Below, piece by piece: positions 1-10,651 of a stretch of 64,000 bases of DNA. The DNA lies in the NCBI GenBank assembly GCA_030549175.1, contig JAUKUA010000003.1, positions 5,766,001-5,830,000 of the forward strand, given 5' to 3'. Under the pieces are notes generated by a model. That model had not been told where the DNA came from. It did no database searches and worked only from the letters and a program-made list of their open reading frames with translations. Every line of letters starts with the position of its first letter. Position 1 is the first letter of the stretch. Origin of the DNA: Lasiosphaeris hirsuta. Its lineage: Eukaryota; Ascomycota; Sordariomycetes; Sordariales; Lasiosphaeriaceae. Position numbers and translations under genes: made by a program.

Positions 1-555
1 TCACCAAGGGGCGAATTGTGAGCTCTCTAATAGGAGGGGTAGATGAAACTAAGATATCTTTACCTTTGGACTTGAAATACCTTACACCCGTACTACGGAA
101 CAAGCCATTAACGAAACTTGCTTCATTGGTACTGGGGCGCAAGGTTGAATCCGGCGGCACAGCTGTTTCGAGACGCAGCCAAGACCATATTGGCTGGCCT
201 ATCTTTCCCTGGTAAAGTGGAAACATTAGCGAATACCTAGGCTAAGCTACCCAGAGGGATGTGCATCCTAGGGGCACATCCTAGGGGCACATCCCACGGG
301 CCACATATCGTCAGTGCTGTGCCTCGATCCTCTGCGTGTCGACAGGGCTGGGTTCGACGCTGAACTCTGCAGGTGGTACGAATCCGCAAACGGCCTCCGC
401 TACATCGCGGCCATAATTTAACCATGCAACCAGCTGGGAAACCCTGTCCGAGACCTAGCTCCCTGCCCCCGTCCCGCCGCACGAGATTATCCCCCCTATC
501 CAGGTTGGGTCCGCTGGGGAGCAGCCAGGCTCAATCCCAAGAACCGAAATGCTGG
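1..555. other. Left-edge intergenic DNA
   Basis: No gene is recognised here. Short open frames on both strands overlap each other and resemble nothing known. A 14-bp unit containing CCTAGGGGCA is repeated at about 258-297. The last 100 bases lead into the promoter of the FAD oxidoreductase gene. Confidence 0.5.
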
Positions 556-569
556 TATTAATATATACT
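556..569 (+). promoter_or_regulatory. TATA-like box of the FAD oxidoreductase gene
   Basis: TATTAATATATACT lies about 65-78 bases before the ATG at 634. A CT-rich tract (about 603-630) runs up to the start codon, as is common in fungal promoters and leaders. This is inferred from position and sequence only. Confidence 0.4.
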
Positions 570-633
570 GCAGGGAGCCCACCCGGGTCGAAGGCAATTG
601 GCCTTCTCTCTCTCTCGCGTCGCTCTCTTCACC

Positions 634-2122
634 ATGGCTAGCACGGCCAGACTTGTGGCCGGCCTTCTGGCAGGCGCTTCCCTCACGGCTGGTGCATGGC
701 TTCCCGAGAGCATCTGCACTCGCATCATCACAAGAGATGTAGTCATTATCGGTGGTGGTGCAAGTGGTTCGTATGCGGCTGTCCGGTTGAAGGAGGACTA
801 CAATAAAAGCATTGTCCTCGTCGAGAAAAGGGGGCTGCTGGTATGAGCACCACTCGGGTCGACCGGGGCAATTGAACTGACCCCCCTTCCAGGGCGGCCA
901 CGTCTCGACGTTCGACGATCCCGACACAGGGACACCCTTCGACTTCGGGGTACAGAGCTTCAACGACTATGGCCCAGCCCGCGCCTTCTTCCAGCGAATG
1001 AACGTAACGGTCGGTGTCGCTCCGCGAACGCCGCTAGTCTCGCGATTTGTCGACTTCCAGACGGGCCTGCCCGTTAACTTCACGTCCCCATCCGCCGCCG
1101 ACCGGACCGCCGCCCTGCAGAATTTCCTCAACGCCACGCAGGCGTACGAGGACTACCTGCTGCCGGGGTACTGGAACTTCCCGGCGCCCGACGACATCCC
1201 CGCCGACCTGCTGCTCCCGTTCGGCGAGTTCGTGAAGAAGCACAACATCCACGCCGCCGTGAACCAGATCTTCGAGGTGACAGGGCTAGGGGTAGGCGAC
1301 ATGGTGAACGCGTTGACGATGTACGTGCTGGGGGCCTTTGGGGCGCCGATGATCCGAGCCTTCCTCGGCCTCGGCAGCACCTTCACACCCACCTCGCGCC
1401 GAAACCTCGAACTCTACGAGGCCATCCAATCCCGACTCGGGCCCGACATCCTCTACAACAGCACCATCGCCCAAACCAACCGCACCGCCCTCGGCCACAC
1501 GCTGTGGATCAAGCACACCAACGACGGCACATACACGCTCATCCGCGCGCGTAAGCTACTCCTCGCTATCGAGCCCACCGCAGCCAACACGGCGTCCCTA
1601 GCCCTCGACGCCACCGAGGCCGCCGTCCTCGCCGCCTTCAGCTACCAGCGCGTCCACGCCGGCATCGTCAACCACCCATCCCTGCCCGCCAACACATCCC
1701 TGGTCAATACGCCCGCGGCCGCCGCCCCGGCCAACTACCTCGCACTGCCGGCGCCACCCGCCTTCAACGCGCGCTTTGACCACATGGGCGGCGGCTCGGG
1801 GAATTTCCGCGTGCTGATGGTTGGGAATGAGACGTTTGGCGTGGCCGAGGCGCAGGGCCTGGTGCGTGAGAACGTCGGCGCGCTCGTCGCGGCCGGGACG
1901 ATTCCAGCTGCGAGTGCAAAAGTTGTGTTTAAGGCGTGGGCGGACCATGGTGCTATGCACATGCACGTGTCGGCTGCCGAGATCCGGCAAGGGTTCATCC
2001 AGAAGCTGTACGCCCTGCAGGGCCGGCGGGCGACGTGGTGGACGGGGGGCGCGTTCAGCGTGCAGTTCCAAGCGGTGTTGTGGGCTTTTGATGATACCCT
2101 GTTGCCTAGGATTGTTGCGTGA
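634..2122 (+). CDS. Secreted FAD-dependent oxidoreductase (flavin amine oxidase-like)
   Basis: Two exons, 634-840 and 893-2122, with a 52-nt GT-AG intron containing a CTGAC branch site; splicing gives 478 residues. The start is the first ATG, preceded by CACC. A hydrophobic N-terminus with an Ala-rich end looks like a signal peptide. Next is a dinucleotide-binding fold: VVIIGGGASGSYAAVRL followed by the acidic VEKR, the usual FAD ADP-binding pattern. The intron falls just before GGHVSTFDDP, a segment typical of fungal flavin-containing amine-oxidase-like proteins (the beta-cyclopiazonate dehydrogenase type). Several NxT/S sequons fit a secreted glycoprotein. The substrate cannot be read from the sequence. 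The family call is by pattern recognition; the flavoprotein call is firm. Confidence 0.8.
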
Positions 2123-2903
2123 GGTCGACGAGAGTCAGAGGTCGAATGCACGACGTAGTGCAGATGGGAGACTGTTGGAGTGGCAATATGCTGTATTGCT
2201 ACTATCTGCTATGGAGATCCAGGAAGTAGGCTTGCACCTGCGCGAGGAAATAGGTGGTGGGCTGGAGCATAGGCCCGTTGGTCTGTGCAGGCGCGGCACC
2301 CTGTGTGTCTGTGCGCCTAGGAGTGCCCCAATCCCAACAGAAACACAGTCTACTACTTCAGGTGTGGTACCTGGCAGGAGTGGAGGGTCTCTGCCCTGAT
2401 TTCAGGTTCTAACATTACTTGACATAGGCCCTTTCGGCACTGTGGATACCCATATGCGGAGATATTGCTAGTGAGCACTGAGGAAGGAGCGGCCGGGCAT
2501 AAAGACTTTTAGCATTGCAACGATCATTAGGTATTACATATGATGTATCTACCACATTTCCACATCCCCCGTTCAACAAATACCACAACACGGAAGAGAG
2601 AGACACGAAAAGAAAAGGGGGGGGGGGGGGGGAAGGGAAAGAGTAAACTGGCAAAAGCTCACCGGCCCAACCCCCCTAGACGGCCCCTTTGGGGGCGGGC
2701 TGGTGGAGGTGGTGGTTACCAAAATCCCCGGACGGATTTTACTCGAACATGAGTCGAACTTATGGCCTGGCGAATCAAGGTTAACGGAACTGGCGAGTCT
2801 AGTTGTCGTTGAGCTGGCACTCCTGCTGCTGGGCTATTGTTCCTCAGGACGGGGGTGTTATTTAGCACGGATCCGGACCTAATACATATACCCCCCTCCC
2901 CCC
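2123..2903. other. Intergenic, shared 3' flank
   Basis: This lies between the ends of two convergent genes. It holds a poly-G tract near 2619-2632 and no convincing gene. The open frames in it are short and without recognisable motifs. Confidence 0.5.
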
Positions 2904-4008
2904 TCAGTCCTCAAGCGTCGCCCTCATCGAGTCCAAAATCCCACGCACGCCCGCAAACTCCAGCTCCGCCAGCGTCTCATCCCACACCTTTTGCGTCACG
3001 ACCCGGCCCTCAGGCGTGTACAGCATGGCCGGAAACCTACCACCCCCCTCCGTGTTAGCAAAAAAGAAAAAAAGTCTCTAACGGAAAAACTCACGGATGG
3101 ATGCTCCAACTCATCAAAAAACACCCATGCGCCTCCTTGCCCTTGTTGATAACAGCATCCACATAACACGACGCACCAAGCCGGGGCGTGCGACCCGTAG
3201 TAGCACCAAAGACTTTGAACGCAGCGCGAACAACAGGCCCGGTGCCGTCGCGCACGAGCTCGGTGCCTTTGACCCAGGCAGGGTCGGCGAGGTTGACAAT
3301 AACATCATCAGCCGAGACGTAATCCACCAGGTTCCACATGAACATGTGCGCCAGCAGCTTGGACGTCTGGTAGCGCTCCTGGCGGTCGAAGGTGCGCGGG
3401 TCGTCGAAGGACGCGAGGAGCGGCGTCGCGGCGCGCTCGGGGAACTTGGCGTTGAGGGTGAGGGCCGCGCTGATGATGGTCAGCCGGGCGGGCGAGGGGC
3501 CGGCGCGCTTGGCTTTGAGGATGGGGAGGAGGAGGAGGGCGAGGAGCATGGTGGACAGGTAGTTGACCTGGATGATCTCCTCGTGGCCGGTGCTCGTGAC
3601 GCGCTGGAAGTGGAAGCGCATGACGCCCGCGTTGAGGATGGCCATGTCCAGCCGGGGGAGTTGCTCGTCGACGCGCTTGGTGAAGGCCTGGATGGAGGCA
3701 TACGAGCTCATCTCGAGCTCCCACACATCGATGGTGGAGTGGGGGTACAGCCGCCGGAGCTTAGCTGCTGCGGCTTCGCCTCGCTCGATGGACCGGACGG
3801 CCAGAATCAGGCGGGAGAGGGAGAGGTCGAGGAGTTGCAGTCCGGCTTCGTAGCCGAGCCCCGAGTTGCCGCCCGTGATGATGGCTATTTTGCCTGCGAG
3901 ACTGGTGCCGGGGGCCGGCCATTGCGGCTTCGCGCGGAACTGGTTGTGCAGGAAGACGTTGGGGAAGAAGGGAGCGTGCGAGGGCTCCAGATCCTTTGAG
4001 CCGACCAT
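2904..4008 (-). CDS. Short-chain dehydrogenase/reductase
   Basis: Exons 4008-3095 and 3036-2904 are joined by a 58-nt intron with a GTGAGT donor, giving 348 residues. Seen motifs: the NAD(P)-binding TGGNSGLG (about residues 45-52), the structural LNAG, a serine in TIISAA (about 180), and the catalytic YQTSK (Tyr 213, Lys 217). The second exon supplies the last 44 residues; without the intron the frame stops at once. The chosen ATG at 4008 sits in GCCATGG; an in-frame ATG at 4068 would add 20 residues with a weaker context. The family resembles the fungal retinol-dehydrogenase-like SDRs. Substrate unknown. It is divergent from the transcription-factor gene at 4543 and could share its promoter. 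Confidence 0.82.
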
Positions 4009-4104
4009 GGCGAGTTGTAAGCTTTCTGTTTGAAGGAGAACAAAGTTGATGCTTGGTGCTTTCACCATAACTTGTAAGTCGACCCGGGAGGGCCTTGGTA
4101 TATG

Positions 4105-4123
4105 TATATATATATATATATAT
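4105..4123. repeat. TA microsatellite
   Basis: An uninterrupted TA dinucleotide run in the divergent promoter region. Confidence 0.9.
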
Positions 4124-4452
4124 CGGTTATTTTCTGACTTGTCTTGTCTTGCAGGAAGGATACATCTTGATACTTTGGCCGCGAGGAGCCAATCAGCATT
4201 CCATGTGAGACTTCAATATGCGAGCCACATGCCAACCACAACCGATGCATGATTACATGCCGCTTCAAGCAATGACAGCCCCGGATCCCAGCTGACGCCG
4301 GCGCTATCCCCAAAACGGAATACAATCTCGGTATCAGACTAGGCCTAGATCGGGATATAATCTGACTCTCAGCCACGACCATGTTTCGATCATCTGTCTC
4401 AACTTCTTTCCACTCTTTCTATCCATTCTCCTCCGCCATCAAGCATCTTCGC

Positions 4453-4494
4453 TTTTTTTTTCTTTTTTTCTTTTTTTTTTTTTTTTTTTTTTTT
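4453..4494. repeat. Poly-T tract
   Basis: About 40 thymines with two cytosine interruptions, 50-90 bases before the start codon at 4543. Poly-pyrimidine leaders are common in fungal genes. Confidence 0.9.
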
Positions 4495-4542
4495 GCGAGA
4501 TAGTTTTCCAGTTTAGGCGTGTAAAGGAACAAGTGCCACGCA

Positions 4543-6138
4543 ATGCCCGCCACTAAGCCCCCAGGTGAGTGCAGTGAGTTCGGAGACATTCGCTTTGTTT
4601 GGCTCTGACACGGTGTGGCCAGGGCTGCATTTCGTCGTATCAACCGACATCGGGAAACCCGACCCAAATCTGCGGAAATTCATCCGGAGCCATGTCATGC
4701 AGGGCAAGAACCGGGGCAAAACCCACCCGCATCGAGCGAGGAAGCGAAAGGGGGTGCAGGACGCATCGCCGAATTCTCCCAGCCACCCTGAATCGGATGC
4801 ATCCCTCCTCCCCGTCATTGCGCTCAGCCAGTTTGGCTCGGCAGTCTCTGGAATCAGTTTCCCCGATGGGGTGGAGCCCAGGGAAGTCGAGGTTGTGTTG
4901 CGATGTGAGTTTTCCGTCTGTCTAGGTACCTCAGGATACAAACCTTACGACTTACACGGCGTCTACCAAGTCTCCCCGATTGCTAAGCGGGTCCTGTTCG
5001 CTCTGGAGTCATGCATCCTCTTCGAGAGGAGAGCCGAGGATTGGGTCGCACCTCTGGTTGCCGACGCGGCCTTTCTGCACACCATGATCTTCATGGCCCA
5101 GTACTACTTTGACACGGTGGTGCCGGGGCACTCGAGGTCACCTCAGCTCAGCCAAAAAGCATTGCCGCACTTCCTAAGGACGGTCAAGCTCCTTCGCGAC
5201 AGGTTCGACCACGGGGACGACCAGGCCAGACTGTCCTTCCCCACAGCAGCCGCAATCATGGGCCTTGCCGGCCACGCACACATGACGGGCGATTCCAAGT
5301 CGGCCAGGAACCACATAAGCGGCCTCTCCAAGATAGCGCGCCTGAAAGGGGGTGTGGCCGCTATGAGGTGCAACACGAAGCTTTTCGTTGACATTCTAAG
5401 GTGCTCCCCAACCGCAAGACGCCGTAGACCATGGCTAAGCATCACAGGGCCGATCTCGGGATAGCCCTGCACAGCGGCGGCAAACCCGTCTTCTTCAACG
5501 ACGCCCAATTCCCCGAGCCCTTCCTCCCCTACCCCGACCTCGCCCCGCTCCTCAATCTGCAAACCCCGGCCCGGTGGTACCCCACACGGCACTCCCTAGC
5601 CTCGCACCTGGCCAGCCCAGACGCCTCGCTCGCGCAGGCCTGGCGGGCCCTGTCCGAGTTCAGCGCCGTCATCAACTTCGCCGCCGACTCGGGCCAGCTC
5701 ATCACGACCGACCACCTGCTCGACACCATGGGCTCAGCCATGTACCGGCTGCTGGACATGCAGGGCGGTTTCGCGGCGGGGTCGAGCGACGAGGTGGTCC
5801 GGCTGGGACTGCTTGCGTTCGCGAGCAGCACCTTTTTGCAGTGGAAGTATCTAGGCGGGTCGTATGCGCACCTGAGCGCCGCGTTGAGGGAGGCGCTCGC
5901 GAGGGTCACGGTCTTGCAGCTGCCCCCCAAGGTGGTTGTGTGGCTTGTTATGGTTGGTGCTGCGTCGGTGTTTGGGGAGGCGGATGATGGGTGGTTGAGG
6001 CCTATGTTGCTTCTCAATATTAGGTTGTGTGATGTTTGCTCGTGGAGTGAGATGCGCGACATGCTGGACTCGCTCATGTGGATTGGGATGCTGTACGACA
6101 AGGCTGGGAAGCGGCTGTATGACTCCATTGTCAGTTGA
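4543..6138 (+). CDS. Fungal transcription-factor-domain protein without zinc cluster
   Basis: Three exons, 4543-4564, 4623-5400 and 5448-6138, with introns of 58 and 47 nt; the join gives 496 residues. The tiny first exon encodes MPATKPPG, which joins in frame to LHFVVSTDIGKPDPNLRKFIRSHVM-type sequence, the usual opening of fungal proteins with the Fungal_trans_2 regulatory domain. A basic stretch HPHRARKRKG follows, a possible nuclear signal. The rest is the helical ligand-like region, including the LGIALHSGGKP segment at the third exon start. No Cys6 zinc cluster is present, so DNA binding would be indirect or absent. Role inferred: a nuclear regulator of unknown targets. Confidence 0.75.
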
Positions 6139-6608
6139 GGGTGGCAACTGTTTGCCTGCCCGAGCTGGGTAGGTACCTAACCTGCAACCCTCGCTTCCGT
6201 CAGTTCATGAGCTAAAATGGCTACATCTTATCTTGGCTCAGGCTACCAGTGTAGGTGAATTGGCATTCCTAAGTTATGCATGCACTAGGTTACGGTCACA
6301 AGATCTAGAAGCTAAAAATAGGTCTTGAGAATGGACAGAATTGACACGCAAAAATCCTTTTTAGCATTCAAGACTAAGAGCATGTCGTAAAGCCGCACCC
6401 AAACTTCCGTGCCAAGTTTCTGCCTTGCCACAGCTCGGGAAGCGCCCCCGACTGGCTACCAAACATTCAAAGCTGTGCCTCTCAGCATTGTTTCAGAGGG
6501 CCGCATCAGCGGCACAGAAGCCAACAAACAGGAACGCTGCCCTATGAATCCCACCCCTCCTTTCAATAACGCCTATTTCCCCAGCGCCGTAACCCAAATG
6601 CCCAAAAA
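6139..6608. other. Intergenic between convergent genes
   Basis: This holds the 3' flanks of the transcription-factor-domain gene and of the membrane protein read from the other strand. No gene or RNA was recognised. Confidence 0.5.
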
Positions 6609-6958
6609 TCACCTCACATTTTCCCTAAACCTCCCCGTCCTCTCCCACCCCCCCATCACCGCCCGCGGCGGTGGCCTAGGCCACTCATCCACCACCCCCT
6701 CGTCCCCGGACTCCTCATCCCCTGACCCCTCCTTGTAAAAGCTCGTGACCGAGCTCGGCGTGTCCACGGTCGATTCATGCGCTGACGATAGACGCTGCCC
6801 CGTCGCCGATGCCAGAGTGCGGCCGAGTCCGATCAGAATGCTACCCTCCGCTTCTTCGGATTCGCCCCCCGTTGTTGCCACTGCTTCCGGGATCGTGCTG
6901 CCGAGCCGCCTGCGCCGCATGCCCCGCTCGTCTGCCGTGTATACGTACTGGCTGTCCA

Positions 6959-7018
<60 letters not shown>

Positions 7019-8103
7019 GGGTGGACCCGAGGCGGAGGACACGGTTCACCAGGGGTTTGAGGGTTGCTGCGCAGGCGGCGATGATGCCCATGTTGAGTTG
7101 GAGGCTGGGGATGTTAGCTTTGAGGTCATGATTCTGGGGAGATTGGGGTCTTACAAGCCCCATAGCTGGATGCTGTATCCAAATGTCTTGTCGGGTTCTT
7201 TGGAGAAGGCGAGCTGATATACCGCCTTGACTACGCCCATGGCGACGGCACTGCAGGGCTCAGAGTCAGTAAGGTTGCAACAATCTGCCACCGAAAGAGC
7301 AACTCACAAGTACCCTAAGCTCAGGATGCCGACGAGATAGAGGCGCACTTTGCGCTTCAATTGCAGTGACCAGACAACGGGGATCGGAAATGTGGCAAAG
7401 AGAACATCAGTAGCGATGTTGAACGATGTGTTGACCACGGCAAAGGTGATGTAAAGGTCCATGCTGTAGCATTTGGGCGCCAGGGACACGTCCCAGTGGC
7501 CTTCCATGGGCGTGCAGTGCAAGAAGAAAGTCATGGCTCCCATGAACGAGTACAAGATAACAAAAACTGCAAATTGTTAGTCTTGCATGATCGGGCGACT
7601 AACACAGGACGAAAAGACATACTCATGGTAGCCCAAACCGACCAGCTGTACCACCTACTCACGCTCAATCTCAGCAGGTTGAAGCCAATTGAGAGTTTAA
7701 GCAGGCACAGGGCGCAGCTTGCAGTGATGATGGACTGCCAGAAGCTTGTGTGCAGCAGAACGACCATGTCGGGGCTTGATATTGTCTCGACGTGCTTCCC
7801 GAGGCCGTACGGAGCCTGGTAGAGGAAGATAACCCATCCTCCCATTGCGCATAGCTGTTTCGGAGTGATGAGTATACTTGGCCTTCTTTGATGGGGAGAG
7901 AAACATACCGCGGCGAGAACCATGCAAATGTCGTCCCTGCCCGATGTTCTGATAACAAACACTCTGACATAGATGCGGAGGGATACGAAAATAAGGGCAA
8001 TTATGTGGAATATGGTTAGGATGGCTAATAATTGGGAGGTGTTACTCTCTACTGCCCTCGCGGGATCAATCACCACCGGTTCGGATCCATTTTGTACTGT
8101 CAT
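6609..8103 (-). CDS. Rhodopsin-like (PTH11/SAT4-type) seven-helix membrane protein
   Basis: Five exons, 8103-7909, 7854-7623, 7566-7308, 7250-7155 and 7104-6609, with introns of 50-57 nt, give 425 residues. Seven hydrophobic segments can be traced, starting with LLAILTIFHIIALIFVSLRI. Between them are landmarks of the fungal rhodopsin/integral-membrane family: GRDDICMVLA, a YGLGKH loop, the acidic/His CTP...C loop, the NIATDVLFATFPIPVVW helix and a terminal GIIAACAATLKPL helix. The cytoplasmic tail carries 19 asparagines in a row, then a Ser/Glu-rich region. Family members are putative G-protein-coupled or accessory membrane proteins of unknown ligand. Exon joins keep frame throughout; only the final intron is somewhat less certain. 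Confidence 0.8.
6960..7016. repeat. Coding trinucleotide repeat (19 Asn codons)
   Basis: A pure GTT/TTG run that reads AAC x19 on the minus strand within the last exon of the membrane protein gene, giving a poly-asparagine tract in its cytoplasmic tail. Confidence 0.95.
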
Positions 8104-9186
8104 GTTTTGTTCTTGACAGCAGTCCAATTCCTTGTCATGGGGCTTTTGTCAAGAGCCTAGATGTTCGAGGCGTCGTCCGTCATTCATATACCTCGGTGAG
8201 ATTCTTCCCGACAGGGCCACCTAGAAATGCCCCTAGGGCTAGTCTGGCAAAACGTACGGCAGCCGGATCGAGAATTTGCTGGGGAGAGGCGCAGAGCTAG
8301 GCCCTGTCATCCTTGGATCATGCGAGTCGGGGTTCTGCGGCACAACCCAACGGTTGCTTCGGCCATGGGCAGTGCAGAAACAAAGGCTCCTTATCGCCCT
8401 GACCAACCGCAAGAAAAATGCCTAGCTCCTGGATCCTCTGTGTAAATCTTTCTTGGCGCAACCAGATCTAGGATTTCCGATTGCCGTGCATGCTCTCTGA
8501 CCGTAAATGCTTTAACTCTCTGTTCGGTCGCTTCCAGCACATACCTTGGCCGGATGATGTCGCGCAGCCTACCTACACAAGCAGGTATCTGAGCCTGCGC
8601 CGCACGCCTACTTCCCTCTGGCTACGGCTACCAGAAACCCGGTGCGCTCTCAAGGCACAATCCGTCTATGCAGCTTAGTCCCGGAGTGAAAAAAGACAAT
8701 GCAGCGATCAGAAGAGCAGTACCGGTCAGCGTTGTATTGACGGCCATCAATCCCCAAATCAGCATGGCGAGCATCCTCTCCCCCGGTGCAGCTGCACACG
8801 ATTGGGAAGTGGCCGTATTCGATGCTGTCAAATGGTGCGTCTTTATTCCGCGACGATGCGAGGGGAAAGTGCTGCGTCTGGGCGAGTCGCGAACCAGCTT
8901 CAGGAGTTCTATTGTTGAGGGAGGAGGCAGGCGCGCTCGAGTCCCGGGGTGGGACGTAGCTGCATCAGAAAACTTAGAATACTAAGTGGGTTCTATATTC
9001 GTAGTCTTCCCTTCTGGCCAAATGACGATTATTTCTTCATGAATTAATTGCGCATGCACGACAACTCGAGTTGATTGAAACGGCGGCAAGACGTCCAAAA
9101 TGTTTTTGAATCTGGCCCAGACTGACAGCTAATAACGAGTGACTGACAGACACACATCTACCAACATGCTTCCTTTTCCAACTTCT
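8104..9186. other. Intergenic, about 1.1 kb
   Basis: This holds the upstream region of the membrane protein gene and the 3' flank of the intradiol dioxygenase gene. Small open frames at 8.2-9.0 kb show no motif or codon pattern that supports a gene. Confidence 0.5.
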
Positions 9187-10549
9187 CTACGCCTCAGCCT
9201 TTTCCCCCTCGGTCGGCCGCGTCGGGACGCCAAAGCCACCGCCAAAGCCGCCGCGGTTCATCTGCGCGACGGGGCCGTTGGGGTTCATGACACCGCCGGT
9301 CGACGTCCACCACGCGGCCGGGTTGATCTTGCGGTCGTTGTTCTGGTTGATGCCGAAGCGGATCCACGCAATGACGCCGTCGGCCAGCGTGCTGCCCACG
9401 AGCGCGTACCGCACGATGGGATCGTCGCCGTTGGCGCCCTGCCGGAACAGGAAGTCGGCCGTGTTCTGAGTGATGACGCCCTTGTTCTTGCTGTACGGCG
9501 TCACCTTGTCCAGCGCCGTGAGCAGCGACTGGTCGAAGTAGATCTGCCCCACGTGCGCCGCCTTGCCGCCCGTGATGGTGTTGTTGGCCTCCTTCTTGGC
9601 GCCGAGGTACACGATGGCTGGAGAGGTGAGGTGAGTAAGTGAGGGGCTGGGCAACCGTGGGGGGGGGGTATCACATACTGTGGATGTGGGTGGCGCGACC
9701 CTCGTAGTGGCCTGGCAGGAGGCTGTCAAAGGTGGCGACACCGTGGTCGTCGGTGGGCTGGATGCCGCGCAGGGTAGTTCCCTTGAGGATCGAAGCGTCC
9801 TTCGGGTCACCCATGCCGGGGTAGCCTTGGACACCCGTGTAAATGCCCTACACCACGTCAGCTCCAGGTCACTCGAGATGATCTGCCCACAGTGCTTACA
9901 GTTGAGTTGGAGCTCCAGATGTCGACAAAGGCGTTGGGAACCACCTTGCATGTCTTGTAGTCGACAACTTGGATGACCAGCGTCATCTTGATACCCTGCT
10001 CGCTGTTCTTGATGTCCTTCCTCACTTCCTCCCCCTTGACATCTGGAAGTTACCGTCAGCCACGCTACCCTCGTAGGGCTCTAGGTCAAAACTCACACAA
10101 GGGGCCCTCCTCGACAGCCGGCATCAGGATACAAGCTCCGGCATCCGAGAACAAGGTGGAGAGATCCATTGTGCTGGACACGGGCTTGCTGCTCTTGTGG
10201 TCGATCTTGGACACCGAGATGTAGTCTCGGGGGTGCAGCTTGGGGCTATCCGAAACAAGGAAGATCAGCCTCCTGTCCTGGCAGCCGCCGACCCTCATTG
10301 CCGTCTTTGAACCTACCTCTCATCCTTCTCAATTCCCAACTCCCTCCGAAGCCTGGCAAACTCCCCAGCATGGATCTCGACATGCCGCTTCAGGAACTCG
10401 GGCTCCTGGAACTCCTTGCTGCAGTGGTTGAGCGACTTGCGCTCCAGTGGGAGGGCCGAGTGCTGGTACACATCCTCCCTGTGGCCCGGGTGGGCGAGGG
10501 TCAGGGGCGCGGCTAGCAAAGCGCTGGAAAGGAGGCTCTTGAATCCCAT
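9187..10549 (-). CDS. Secreted intradiol ring-cleavage dioxygenase
   Basis: Five exons, 10549-10317, 10245-10097, 10042-9900, 9847-9679 and 9617-9187, with introns of 52-71 nt, give 374 residues. A signal peptide opens the protein (MGFKSLLSSALLAAPLTLAH). The catalytic beta-sandwich follows: LMPAVEEGPLY, then VVDYKTCKVVPNAFVDIW, YTGVQGYPGMGD, DHGVATFDSLLPGHYEGRATHIH and AHVGQIYFDQ. The tyrosines and the ATHIH histidines match the ligands of the non-haem Fe(III) in catechol/protocatechuate-type enzymes. Fungal extracellular members cleave catechols from aromatic or lignin breakdown. The C-terminus is Gly/Phe rich. The ATG at 10549 is the first in frame before the signal peptide. Substrate specificity is not shown. 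Confidence 0.88.
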
Positions 10550-10642
10550 GGTTGCACAGTCGAATGCACGAGGCGGCGGCAGGTACAGGAGGATAGGAGA
10601 AGCACGAGATTCCGGGGCCAAGAGATGAGTCGGCAGCGGCCG

Positions 10643-10651
10643 GTATATTTA
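10643..10651 (-). promoter_or_regulatory. TATA-like box of the intradiol dioxygenase gene
   Basis: TAAATATAC on the minus strand, about 95-100 bases before the ATG at 10549. Confidence 0.4.

Larger units (their letters stand above)
4009..4542. promoter_or_regulatory. Divergent intergenic promoter region
   Basis: This 0.5-kb gap separates the SDR gene (leftward) from the transcription-factor-domain gene (rightward), so it should hold both promoters. It contains a TA microsatellite and a long T tract close to the rightward start. No specific operator was recognised. Confidence 0.4.

Noticed and set aside
2738..2830. tRNA-like T-loop sequence GTTCGACTC on the minus strand
   Set aside because: No acceptor stem, D arm or anticodon arm could be paired around it.
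4890..4960. Extra 30-nt intron in the transcription-factor-domain gene
   Set aside because: Too short to splice, and the frame is open without it.
8628..8831. Small minus-strand frame with a hydrophobic segment
   Set aside because: Too short, no signal or start context to call a membrane peptide.
634..10549. Possible secondary-metabolite cluster (FAD oxidoreductase, SDR, regulator, membrane protein, dioxygenase)
   Set aside because: No PKS, NRPS, terpene or other core enzyme is present, spacing is wide, and two of the enzymes are secreted, so ordinary neighbours are more likely.
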